Of a stretch of 64,000 bases of DNA, positions 46,523-57,960 are shown one piece after another (position 1 is the first letter of the stretch; each line of letters starts with the position of its first letter). The translations under genes and the position numbers were made by a program. The notes beneath the pieces were generated by a model, which was given only the letters and a program-made list of their open reading frames with translations, made no database searches and was not told where the DNA came from. Source of the DNA: Sipunculus nudus (lineage: Eukaryota > Annelida > Sipuncula > Golfingiida > Sipunculidae); the NCBI GenBank assembly GCA_026874595.1, contig CM049316.1, positions 15,441,839-15,505,838 on the forward strand, given 5' to 3'.

Positions 46523-48185
46523 ATATACATTTGCCAGCATTGAATCTGCACTGCGAGTCAGTACATGAATGTCAACCTGACTGGTCTCTGTGGTCTACAG
46601 GTAAAAGTGCAGGTCTTAAAGCCAGGAAATCTTGAGTTGGAATCCCAGCCAAGAAGAAGTGAGATATTCTAAGTTATCCCCCACCCAGGATGAATGGCCT
46701 GCTGGCTTAATGACAACATTGTGCCTGACAATCAGGTTTCACACAAATATGAGTAAACCTCTCAGGGGTTCCTTGGTGTTAAATAAGTACACCTTTCATG
46801 GGTCCCTTGGTGTTAAAAAAATACATCTTTCATGGGTTCCTTGGAGTTAAACAAGAACATCTTTCATGGGTTCCTTGGTGTTAAACAAGAACACCTTTCA
46901 TAGGTTCCTTGGTGTTAAACAAGTGCACCTTTCATGGGTTCCTTGGTGTTAAACAAGTACACCTTTCATGGGTTCCTTGGTGTTAAACAAGTACATCTTT
47001 CATGGGTTCCTTGGAGTTAAACAAGTGCATCTTTCATGGGTTCTTTGAAGTTAAACAAGTACACCTTTCATGGGTTCCTTGCAGTTAAACAAGAGCACCT
47101 TTCATGGGTTCCTTGGTGTTAAACAAGTACACCTTTCATGGGTTCCTTGATGTTAAACAAGTACACCTTTCATGGGTTCCTTGGTGTTAAACGTGTGCAC
47201 CTTTCCGGAGTTCCTTGGTGTTAAACAAGTACACCTTTCATGGGTTCCTTGGAGTTAAACAAGTTCACCTTTCATGGGTTCTTTGAAGTTAAACAAGTGC
47301 ACCTTTCATGGGTTCCTTGGTGTTAAACAAGTACACCTTTAATGGGTTCCTTGGTGTTAAACAAGTACATCTTTCATGGGTTCTTTGAAGTTAAACAAGT
47401 ACACCTTTCATGGGTTCCTTGCAGTTAAACAAGAGCACCTTTCATGGGTTCCTTGGTGTTAAACAAGTACACCTTTCATGGGTTCCTTGATGTTAAACAA
47501 GTACACCTTTCATGGGTTCCTTGGTGTTAAACGTGTGCACCTTTCCGGAGTTCCTTGGTGTTAAACAAGTACACCTTTCATGGGTTCCTTGGAGTTAAAC
47601 AAGTTCACCTTTCATGGGATCTTTGAAGTTAAACAAGTGCACCTTTCATGGGTTCCTTGGTGTTAAACAAGTACACCTTTAATGGGTTCCTTGGTGTTAA
47701 ACAAGTACACCTTTTATGGGTTCCTTGGTGTTAAACAAATCCCCTGGAGTTAAACGAGTGCACCTTTCGTGGGTTCCTTGGAGATAAACGAGTGCACCTT
47801 TCATGGGTTCCTTGGAGTTAAACGAGTGGGTTCCTTGGTGTTAAACAAGTGCACCATTCATGGGTTCTTTGGTGTTAAACAAGTACACCTTTCATGGATT
47901 CCTTGGTTTTAAAGAGTGCACCTTTCATGGGTGTCTTAGTGTTATGACCCAGCAAATGTGGCAGATTACACGTACAGTCCCACATGTGTGAAAAGTTTGG
48001 TTGACATCAGCTGGGTAAACAATGTGTCACCATGGATTCCTTAGTGTTAAACGAGTGCACCTTTCATGGGTTCCTTGGTGTTAAATGATTGCCTTCTCAT
48101 GAGTTCCTTGGTGTAAAACAAGTGCACCTTTCATGGGATCCTTGGTGTTAAATGAGTGCACCTTTCATGGGTTCCTGTGTGTTAA
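46523..48185 (+). repeat. satellite unit 4
   Basis: Private changes: GTTAAAAAAATACATC near 46,813 and GGGTTCTTTGAAG near 47,276. Its closing block has CTCATGAGTTCC (near 48,098) where other units have CTCATGGGTTCC; this variant reappears in the junction of unit 5. Confidence 0.95.
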
Positions 48186-50220
48186 ATATACATTTGCCAG
48201 CATTGAATCTGCACTGCGAGTCAGTACATGAATGTCAACCTGACTGGTCTCTGTGGTCTACAGGTAAAAGTGCAGGTCTTAAAGCCAGGAAATCTTGAGT
48301 TGGAATCCCAGCCAAGAAGAAGTGAGATATTCTAAGTTATCCCCCACCCAGGATGAATGGCCTGCTGGCTTAATGACAACATTGTGCCTGACAATCTGGT
48401 TTCACACAAATATGAGTAAACCTCTCAGGGGTTCCTTGGTGTTAAATAAGTACACCTTTCATGGGTCCCTTGGTGTTAAACAAATACATCTTTCATGGGT
48501 TCCTTGGAGTTAAACAAGAACATCTTTCATGGGTTCCTTGGTGTTAAACAAGAACACCTTTCATAGGTTCCTTGGTGTTAAACAAGTGCACCTTTCATGG
48601 GTTCCTTGGTGTTAAACAAGTACACCTTTCATGGGTTCCTTGGTGTTAAACAAGTACATCTTTCATGGGTTCCTTGGAGTTAAACAAGTGCATCTTTCAT
48701 GGGTTCTTTGAAGTTAAACAAGTACACCTTTCATGGGTTCCTTGCAGTTAAACAAGAGCACCTTTCATGGGTTCCTTGGTGTTAAACAAGTACACCTTTC
48801 ATGGGTTCCTTGATGTTAAACAAGTACACCTTTCATGGGTTCCTTGGTGTTAAACGTGTGCACCTTTCCGGAGTTCCTTGGTGTTAAACAAGTACACCTT
48901 TCATGGGTTCCTTGGAGTTAAACAAGTTCACCTTTCATGGGATCTTTGAAGTTAAACAAGTGCACCTTTCATGGGTTCCTTGGTGTTAAACAAGTACACC
49001 TTTAATGGGTTCCTTGGTGTTAAACAAGTACATCTTTCATGGGTTCTTTGAAGTTAAACAAGTACACCTTTCATGGGTTCCTTGCAGTTAAACAAGAGCA
49101 CCTTTCATGGGTTCCTTGGTGTTAAACAAGTACACCTTTCATGGGTTCCTTGATGTTAAACAAGTACACCTTTCATGGGTTCCTTGGTGTTAAACGTGTG
49201 CACCTTTCCGGAGTTCCTTGGTGTTAAACAAGTACACCTTTCATGGGTTCCTTGGAGTTAAACAAGTTCACCTTTCATGGGATCTTTGAAGTTAAACAAG
49301 TGCACCTTTCATGGGTTCCTTGGTGTTAAACAAGTACACCTTTAATGGGTTCCTTGGTGTTAAACAAGTACACCTTTTATGGGTTCCTTGGTGTTAAACA
49401 AATCCCCTGGAGTTAAACGAGTGCACCTTTCGTGGGTTCCTTGGAGATAAACGAGTGCACCTTTCATGGGTTCCTTGGAGTTAAACGAGTGGGTTCCTTG
49501 GTGTTAAACAAGTGCACCATTCATGGGTTCTTTGGTGTTAAACAAGTGCACCTTTCATGGATTCCTTGGTTTTAAAGAGTGCACCTTTCATGGGTGTCTT
49601 AGTGTTATGACCCAGCAAATGTGGCAGATTACACGTACAGTCCCACATGTGTGAAAAGTTTGGTTGACATCAGCTGGGTAAACAATGTGTCACCATGGAT
49701 TCCTTAGTGTTAAACGAGTGCACCTTTCATGGGTTCCTTGGTGTTAAATGATTGCCTTCTCATGGGTTCCTTGGTGTAAAACAAGTGCACCTTTCATGGG
49801 ATCCTTGGTGTTAAATGAGTGCACCTTTCATGGGTTCCTGTGTGTTAAATGAGTGCATCTTTCATTGGTTCCTAAGTGTTAAACAAGTACACCTTTCATA
49901 GGTTCCTTTGTGTAAAACAAGTACACCTTTCATGGGTTTCCTGGTGTTAATTAAGTACACCTTTAATGGGTTCCTTGGTGTTAAACAAGTACACCTTTCA
50001 TGGATTCCTTGGTGTTAAATGAGTGCACCTTTCATGGGTTCCTGTGTGTTAAATGAGTGCACCTTTCATGGGTTCCTTGGTGTTAAACAAGTACACCTTC
50101 CATGGGTGTCTTGGTGTTATGACCCAGCTTCTCATGAGTTCCTTGGTGTAAAACAAGTGCACCTTTCATGGGATCCTTGGTGTTAAATGAGTGCACCTTT
50201 CATGGGTTCCTGTGTGTTAA
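48186..50220 (+). repeat. satellite unit 5, extended to 2035 bp
   Basis: After the normal 1663 bp the unit continues 372 bp (49,849-50,220). The first 279 bp copy the array's right-hand end (as at 51,884-52,162), up to GACCCAG at 50,127. The sequence then jumps to CTTCTCATGAGTTCC and finishes as a normal unit end. It shares an AAGTGCACCTTTCATGGATT variant (about 49,543) with unit 6. Confidence 0.95.
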
Positions 50221-52162
50221 ATATACATTTGCCAGCATTGAATCTGCACTGCGAGTCAGTACATGAATGTCAACCTGACTGGTCTCTGTGGTCTACAGGT
50301 AAAAGTGCAGGTCTTAAAGCCAGGAAATCTTGAGTTGGAATCCCAGCCAAGAAGAAGTGAGATATTCTAAGTTATCCCCCACCCAGGATGAATGGCCTGC
50401 TGGCTTAATGACAACATTGTGCCTGACAATCAGGTTTCACACAAATATGAGTAAACCTCTCAGGGGTTCCTTGGTGTTAAATAAGTACACCTTTCATGGG
50501 TCCCTTGGTGTTAAACAAATACATCTTTCATGGGTTCCTTGGAGTTAAACAAGAACATCTTTCATGGGTTCCTTGGTGTTAAACAAGAACACCTTTCATA
50601 GGTTCCTTGGTGTTAAACAAGTGCACCTTTCATGGGTTCCTTGGTGTTAAACAAGTACACCTTTCATGGGTTCCTTGGTGTTAAACAAGTACATCTTTCA
50701 TGGGTTCCTTGGAGTTAAACAAGTGCATCTTTCATGGGTTCTTTGAAGTTAAACAAGTACACCTTTCATGGGTTCCTTGCAGTTAAACAAGAGCACCTTT
50801 CATGGGTTCCTTGGTGTTAAACAAGTACACCTTTCATGGGTTCCTTGATGTTAAACAAGTACACCTTTCATGGGTTCCTTGGTGTTAAACGTGTGCACCT
50901 TTCCGGAGTTCCTTGGTGTTAAACAAGTACACCTTTCATGGGTTCCTTGGAGTTAAACAAGTTCACCTTTCATGGGATCTTTGAAGTTAAACAAGTGCAC
51001 CTTTCATGGGTTCCTTGGTGTTAAACAAGTACACCTTTAATGGGTTCCTTGGTGTTAAACAAGTACATCTTTCATGGGTTCTTTGAAGTTAAACAAGTAC
51101 ACCTTTCATGGGTTCCTTGCAGTTAAACAAGAGCACCTTTCATGGGTTCCTTGGTGTTAAACAAGTACACCTTTCATGGGTTCCTTGATGTTAAACAAGT
51201 ACACCTTTCATGGGTTCCTTGGTGTTAAACGTGTGCACCTTTCCGGAGTTCCTTGGTGTTAAACAAGTACACCTTTCATGGGTTCCTTGGAGTTAAACAA
51301 GTTCACCTTTCATGGGATCTTTGAAGTTAAACAAGTGCACCTTTCATGGGTTCCTTGGTGTTAAACAAGTACACCTTTAATGGGTTCCTTGGTGTTAAAC
51401 AAGTACACCTTTTATGGGTTCCTTGGTGTTAAACAAATCCCCTGGAGTTAAACGAGTGCACCTTTCGTGGGTTCCTTGGAGATAAACGAGTGCACCTTTC
51501 ATGGGTTCCTTGGAGTTAAACGAGTGGGTTCCTTGGTGTTAAACAAGTGCACCATTCATGGGTTCTTTGGTGTTAAACAAGTGCACCTTTCATGGATTCC
51601 TTGGTTTTAAAGAGTGCACCTTTCATGGGTGTCTTAGTGTTATGACCCAGCAAATGTGGCAGATTACACGTACAGTCCCACATGTGTGAAAAGTTTGGTT
51701 GACATCAGCTGGGTAAACAATGTGTCACCATGGATTCCTTAGTGTTAAACGAGTGCACCTTTCATGGGTTCCTTGGTGTTAAATGATTGCCTTCTCATGG
51801 GTTCCTTGGTGTAAAACAAGTGCACCTTTCATGGGATCCTTGGTGTTAAATGAGTGCACCTTTCATGGGTTCCTGTGTGTTAAATGAGTGCATCTTTCAT
51901 TGGTTCCTAAGTGTTAAACAAGTACACCTTTCATAGGTTCCTTTGTGTAAAACAAGTACACCTTTCATGGGTTTCCTGGTGTTAATTAAGTACACCTTTA
52001 ATGGGTTCCTTGGTGTTAAACAAGTACACCTTTCATGGATTCCTTGGTGTTAAATGAGTGCACCTTTCATGGGTTCCTGTGTGTTAAATGAGTGCACCTT
52101 TCATGGGTTCCTTGGTGTTAAACAAGTACACCTTCCATGGGTGTCTTGGTGTTATGACCCAG
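50221..52162 (+). repeat. satellite unit 6 and right edge
   Basis: A normal unit to 51,883, then 279 bp of older, more varied monomers (GTTTCCTGGTGTTAATTAAG, CCTTTGTGTAAAACAAG) that appear to be the original array end, leading into the diverged spacer and unique DNA. Confidence 0.95.
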
Positions 52163-52250
52163 CAAATGTGGCATATTACACATACAGGTCCCAAAGGTGT
52201 GATACAAAAAGTTTGGATGACATCAGCTGGGTTAACCATGTGTCACTGCA
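52154..52250 (+). repeat. diverged spacer at the array's right edge
   Basis: ATGACCCAGCAAATGTGGC is followed by a sequence about 80-85% like the internal spacer (GATGACATCAGCTGGGTTAA against GTTGACATCAGCTGGGTAAA). It is probably the ancestral or outlying copy that escaped homogenisation. Confidence 0.8.
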
Positions 52251-52369
52251 CTGTCAAATTAGTCCAACTGAAAATCAAATGGAATGGAAACCCAAGACAA
52301 TATGCTGATCTAAATATAAGGACTGTGATAACTTTGACTACAGTACCAGTAATGAGTGAATGATTACAA

Positions 52370-52815
52370 TCCAGGTCATCATGAGGGCAACAAAATGTAA
52401 TATATACAAGCAAAATGCTACAAAACATAACATCCAAAGATTAAATGGCAACAGACTGTAATAACTACAGCAAAATGCCACAAAACATACCAGTAGTGGC
52501 AAAAGATCAAATGCCCCTGCAATAATAATCACTGAGAAAATGCCACAATATACATTATACCCAAAGATAAAATGGCAGCAGAATATAATATCCATACAGA
52601 CAAAATGTCACAAAACATAATGGCAAAAGACAAAATGCCACTGACTGTAATAGGTATACTCACTGACAAAATGCCAGGGTATACATTATGCCCAGAGATA
52701 AAATGGCAGCTGAATATAGTATCTATACAGACAAAAAATGCCACAAAATATAATGGCAAAAGACAACTGACTGTAATACCCACAAGGTGCCATAGTAAGT
52801 AATAACCACAAAGAA
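52370..52815 (+). repeat. ATGCC minisatellite, second locus, left part
   Basis: Units such as ACAAAATGCCACAAAACATA and GGCAAAAGACAAAATGCC repeat for about 440 bp, with a larger repeat near 130 bp (ATACCCAAAGATAAAATGGC near 52,558 and its relative near 52,690). The long minus-strand frames are by-products of the repeat. Confidence 0.8.
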
Positions 52816-53810
52816 ACAAGGGACCCATGGGTCACGGCGCTCAGCTGATCATGATTGGACTATACATGTTTCTCCACTGTGATACTATATCAAGTCGATA
52901 AGCTCATGAATATCATGGACATGTTGGGCTATTATAAAGGAATGTAATGTAATATGTGAGTAAATGATAAATGAAATTACCTGACTGATGGATTAATAGA
53001 GTAAAATATAGTGGTTTATGTTTTACTTATTAAGGAGGGGTTGAAAATTGTGATATATTTGAGCAAATATGAATGCATTGACAGCAGAAATAAGCAGTAG
53101 TAGAATGATGAGAAGGCTATTTGTTGAAGGATCTAAAGTGTATGGTAGTCTGCAAGCTTTCAATTTGACAGATATGATGTTATGATTAATTATGCTGATG
53201 AAGTGATTTATGAATTTGCGACTGTATGACACAATATCTCTTTAGTCTTGACAAGGTACATTATTGTGATGCCCACTATGTCTACATATTACACAATATT
53301 GACATAATTTCTGGCATGTACATAGGTACCTATGGACGAATAGTTATACAAAATATTAAAGTATGAATATATCTGATTCATCTTGTTCTTGCTTACTGAG
53401 GCTGACTTTGGGATGGGGTTCCGAGAAGGGAAAAGTGAAGGCAGCACGAAGGTGGATGTAGAAATATTCTATTGTAATGTTATTCATTTATATAAGAATA
53501 TGAAAAGCTGAGAGGAAAGGGGCCCTCCTACTTGGTAATAGTAAAGTTCTAAATATATGATTGCAAACTAATACTCTGACAAGACTGTCATGAAGAAAAA
53601 CAGTAAAATTTTGAGATACTGTGATGCATATGAAAATTTACAGATGGACAGGCAAGTGGACAGAATGGACTAATACCTTTATTTCACTTTCAAGGGAATA
53701 ATGCATTTAAGTTTATATATGAGCCTATTTTTTTAGCATATCCACTTTTTCCATTAAGAAGTTTTTATCTGAACCATTTTTTTTATTTACAGGTTTTATA
53801 AATTTTTAAT

Positions 53811-53950
53811 AAAAAAAACTGAAACTATAAGTTAAAATATTAGAATTGTTGCAAAAATTGCAATCATTATATATACAGAGTAAAAAAACTGAAACTATAA
53901 GTGAAAATATTAGAATTGTTGCAAAAGTTGCAATCATTATATATCCAGAG
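53811..53950 (+). repeat. 70-bp tandem duplication
   Basis: AAAAAACTGAAACTATAAGT followed by TAGAATTGTTGCAAAA and ATCATTATATAT occurs twice, at 53,811 and 53,881, with about three substitutions. Confidence 0.9.
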
Positions 53951-54502
53951 TGTAGCTCATATTGGGTCATATTATGCATACACATATATTTTATTATTTT
54001 TAAATCATAAATGTTTAATCTGAATTTAAAAGAAAATAATGCCACAACATGGCATCCACAAGAATATTCCTTGAATCACTAATAAAAAGTTTTGCACCTG
54101 AGATTTCAGTACATGCTTAATTTTATTCACCAAAATAAAATAAGAGATTCAGTAAATTTGATAAAAAAAAACATTTTTTCAAATAAAGTATACACACTGT
54201 CAGTTGAATGGGGGACAAACAATATCATTGTGCTAATAACTATTCCAGTTTTAATTTATTACTGGAATTAATAGTCAATTTCACACCTGGTGAAGTTTTT
54301 ACTCTTCTGAAGTAAGGAATTGCTTATCTGATGAACATCCACACTTTCATAGCAATACACCACCTTGTGGACACAATTAAATGTACACTTTAATCATTGT
54401 AACCCTGGTGGTACAATACAAAATCTAAAATGTAGCATAGCCTAGAATAAGAATGAATCATATACAGAAAATAATAACATTCTACTAGTTTATGCACCAT
54501 CT

Positions 54503-54517
54503 GGGGGGGGGGGGGGG
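54503..54517 (+). repeat. G15 run
   Basis: Fifteen consecutive G residues, followed by a G-rich GAGTGCAGGGCAGAGGGG. It could form a quadruplex and its length is likely unreliable. Confidence 0.9.
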
Positions 54518-56024
54518 AGTGCAGGGCAGAGGGGATTAGCCTGCTAGTAGTGGCCAAGCTGGGGTGGGTTACATAATGCAAGTGAAGGCTACACTACTAG
54601 GTGGGCTAGATGTAAACAACACTTGACAGGGTGTATGAAAACTTGAATAAAAGCTATTCTTTCCAATTTCTTTGAAATTTCAGATTTTAAAAGATTAAAT
54701 CCTTATGTATATATGCTGTGAAAATTAAATTAACAGTGCTTACAGGGAAAAAATGTGTCATTGCCAAAGTTGCACAAAATTTAAGGTATTGATTTTTTAT
54801 TTATGCTAATAACTTGAAAAATTTACAAAATTCAGATCTAATTTTGGCTAAACAATTGAATCTTGATTAAATAAAGTTATATTCCTGAAAAAAGTCTCTA
54901 GGTTCAGCAATTCTCATGTTAGGTGAGTAATTATATTTCCTGATTTTTTAAAAATTGCATTATATTTTGGCCCATAACTTCAAAATAATACCTAATACTG
55001 ACCTAATTTTTGGTATGTTCATAGAAAATGTATTAAAGAATGTGAATACTAAATATGATCAAAAACAGATCAGTGGTTTTGATATTAAGCAGCCTTGAAG
55101 TGTAACAATGGCTTTTTTTATGGAAAACTGAGGTTTATCCTTAATATCTCGAAGGAACAAAGTCCTAATGCCCCAATTTTCGGTATGGTAGGAGATTTTG
55201 GGGACATCTAACATTATGCCAACAGCCTGGGGAGCATAGAGATGTGCAATGAATGACCTACAGTCATCAAAGTGGACTGCTTGACAATGTAAGGGAATAC
55301 AACAAGAGCCTCCAAAAAATTCAATAACTAGCCTAATTTTGCAGCTTTTATTTTCAAATTTCAGATTTTAACAGATTATATCCTTATGTGTACATGCTGT
55401 GAAAATTAAATCCACAGTACTAACAGGAAAAAAACGTGCCGTGGCCAAAGTTGGGCAAAATTTAAGGTACCAATTTGATATTTTTGCCAATATTTAAAAA
55501 ACTTTAACAGATTTTGATCTAATTTTTGGTAGCTACAATTAAATTTTGATTAAATAAAGTTGTATAACTGAAAAAAAGTCCCGAACTTTAACACTTTTGG
55601 TCTTAAGTGACCAAATATCTTTCCTGATTTTTTTACAAAGTCCATCATGTTTGGGCCCATAACTTTTTTAAATTAAATAATACTGACTTAATTTCTGGCA
55701 TGTACATAGGAACTATATAGAGGAATATTTAGGGTAAATATGAAGAAAACCAGGTGAGTGGTTTTAATATTAGGCAGTCCTGAAGTGTAAAAATAGATTT
55801 CTAATAAAAAATCTCGAAGGAACAAAGTCCTATTGACCCAATTTTTGGCATGGTAGGAGATTTTGGGGACATCTAACTGTATGCCGAATTTCAGATTCGT
55901 AGGTCCAATGGTGTCAAAATGTGCCAATCTTACGGACGGACATCCGGACAGACGGACGGACAGACAGACGGACGGACAATGAACCACGACTATAGCTCAG
56001 ATGACATAGTCAGCTGAGCTAAAA

Positions 56025-56290
56025 ATGCAACAGAATGTAATATCCGTAGACAAAATGCCACATGCATGTCCAAAGATAAAAATGCCACTGTATATAATAT
56101 CTACAGACAAAATGCCACATGCATGCTCAAAGGGGCCCAATTACCTATAAAGCATGTTGAATTAACACAAAAAATAGCTTCTTCCCTTTAAAATAAATTT
56201 GTACCTGCCAAAATATGCCACCAGATGTAATATTCACAGACAAAATGTCACAATTAAGACACTATGTTCATAGATAAAATACCAGAAGAA
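56025..56290 (+). repeat. ATGCC minisatellite, second locus, right part
   Basis: Units CAGACAAAATGCCACATGC and AAAGATAAAAATGCCACTG resume directly after copy C, so copy C lies inside this array. A unique piece (56,130-56,215) interrupts it. Confidence 0.75.
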
Positions 56291-57480
56291 AAATATGGAA
56301 AAAGTTGGCACATGTAAAGTAGTGCAGAATATAAAGAATATAAAGTGGTGCACTGTGAAATAAAAATTGGCCCTAATTAATACAGAGGGTGCAAAAATTC
56401 TGGAAAAAAAACAGTCAAGTAATTGTTCAGAAAAGCTGCTAAGTTGCACAGCATGACGGTGAGATGATAAGGCACAGATATAATAGCAGATTGTTCAGTT
56501 GAAAATACATAACTATTTGGCAAGATAATACATTATTCTATATAGCTGATAACACTGATGGGCACAACTTTTCCAATGTAACTAATAAGCTATACTGATA
56601 CAGAAAGAAGTGGTTACATACAGGATGCCAAAACCCCATTTAACCTAAAATTATACAAATTGCTTTTGTGATCTTTTCCTTTCTTCTTACTAGTACATTT
56701 GCTAACTAAAGATTCTGAGTGAAAATATGTGCAGATATGATGTAAAAGTATAAATAACTCTGTTCTACCCTGAACATATAAAACTTGGGTGTTTCAATTT
56801 AGATGGTGAAGCTTTTGGATGTGAATGCAAGATTGAACAAAATCAACCTGTCTGTCTCTCTCTCTGTTTATATTTCTGCCTCTCTCTCTCTCATTATTTC
56901 TGTTTGTCTCTTTCTCTATCTTGTATCATGCATGTTCAACCCATATTGATATAAACCTATATCCAATATATTGTTACAATATTTAACATTTCCAAGCATT
57001 TAATTCTCACCTTGGACATTCAGTATGTATCATTTGCAAACTATTTTCAATTTTAATCAAACAGAAGTTCACAAACTGATTAAATGAAAACAATCAGGTT
57101 TAGTTTTTCTACAATACAAATAAGAACATTCTGAAACAACAAACCTTAATTATATTTATTTCATTAATGGATAAGAAGTAAACATTGGATGAAGTCTCTA
57201 CATATTTATTTCAGCAAAGATGCCCCCAGAAAATACATTTGATATTTACAAGTGGCCTATCAAACATTTCAAAAGTGATAATTTAAAGTATAAATACAAA
57301 GAAAAATGCACAAGATATAGCAGAATAAATCATTTAGTAAACCAATTCTAATGAAAGCTTCACTGAAAAATGTCTTCAGTTTAGATTTGGAAACTAGCAA
57401 ATTTTTACTTGATCTCAAAAAGGGAATTCTCCATTAGCTCCAAGTTAAACTTATAAAATTTGTAGTCATGTTAGCCATGG
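56291..57480. other. non-coding stretch with CT-rich tract
   Basis: No gene recognised. The CT-rich microsatellite-like tract is at 56,851-56,920; the rest is AT-rich and unique. Confidence 0.5.
56851..56920 (+). repeat. CT-rich microsatellite tract
   Basis: Interrupted CTCTCTCTCT runs with TGTCT and ATTT breaks over about 70 bp. Confidence 0.85.
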
Positions 57481-57960
57481 TGGTCCTCTTGCTGGAGTGG
57501 TTGTAATGCAGGACATAACCGAGTGGGTAGTGCACTGTTATTTTCTTGTATATTTAATCTTGTTCATTCTTACACTTGAGTCTAGCACATCTAGGTCTAG
57601 TAACAGGATGAGAGCATTGTTAGATCAGCCCTCCACAGGAGAGTGAAATTACTGATATTACACCCACTAAAATTGCACCTGAGCAGAGCTGTGGTGGTCT
57701 GTACCTTACACAGAATGCTCAGACAGGAAGTCCCATGGTTGAGTCTGATTTTCAACGGAGACCAGGTGATACTTTTAACCCGAGACGTTTCCGATCATAA
57801 GATATCATGAGCTGCTGTCTAGACGTGGCACTTTCACAGAACACTATCTCTCTTTAAGCAGCTTGCCTTATCATGAGAAAATTTGACGGGAGTGTCATTA
57901 CACACCCCTATCATGGAGATTTCACTGATTTCTGAGCTCTGTAAGTGAATTTAGATGAAC
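57481..57960. other. GC-richer unique island
   Basis: Unique sequence with short restriction-like palindromes and a donor-like CTCT-GTAAGTG at 57,940-57,952. A GGTTGAGTC block resembles a decayed B box, but no A box stands at the right distance. It could be a conserved non-coding element. Confidence 0.3.

Larger units (their letters stand above)
41534..52162 (+). repeat. six-unit higher-order satellite array (1663-bp unit, 34-bp monomer)
   Basis: The basic monomer is 34 bp: GTTAAACAAGTACACC, then TTTCATGGG, then TTCCTTGGT. Common variants include GGAG, GCAG, GATG and a TGCACC form. Monomers are grouped into a 1663-bp unit that begins ATATACATTTGCC, carries a tRNA-like SINE head and ends GTGTGTTAAAT. 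Units start at 41,534, 43,197, 44,860, 46,523, 48,186 and 50,221. Units differ at only a handful of positions, which implies recent amplification or strong homogenisation. Because 34 leaves remainder 1 on division by three, each stretch runs through all frames and stops at TGTTAA, so the repeated 72-codon frames are not genes. Confidence 0.97.
52816..56024 (+). mobile_element. pearl/Helentron-like element, family 1, copy C
   Basis: The 5' end ACAAGGGACCCATGGGTCAC with GCTCAGCTGATC matches copy A. The 3' end carries a long GGACGGAC/GGACAGAC run (about 55,931-55,978), then AGCTCAGATGAC and AGTCAGCTGAGCT pairing as a hairpin, then AAAAA. Two core copies of about 682 bp (54,620-55,960) are homologous to those of copy A. 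The segment 52,850-54,600 adds unrelated sequence, including a 70-bp duplication and a 15-G run. A 99-codon minus-strand frame over the GGAC run is not a gene. Confidence 0.7.

Noticed and set aside
52338-52828. Overlapping minus-strand hydrophobic frames resembling membrane proteins
   Set aside because: They follow the ATGCC minisatellite; the hydrophobic pattern comes from the repeat.
55688-55987. 99-codon frame rich in Cys-Pro-Ser-Val-Arg
   Set aside because: It is a translation of the GGAC/GGACAG run at the 3' end of copy C.
57680-57760. Possible second SINE head (GGTTGAGTC as B box)
   Set aside because: No matching A box at tRNA spacing, and no SINE body or tail.
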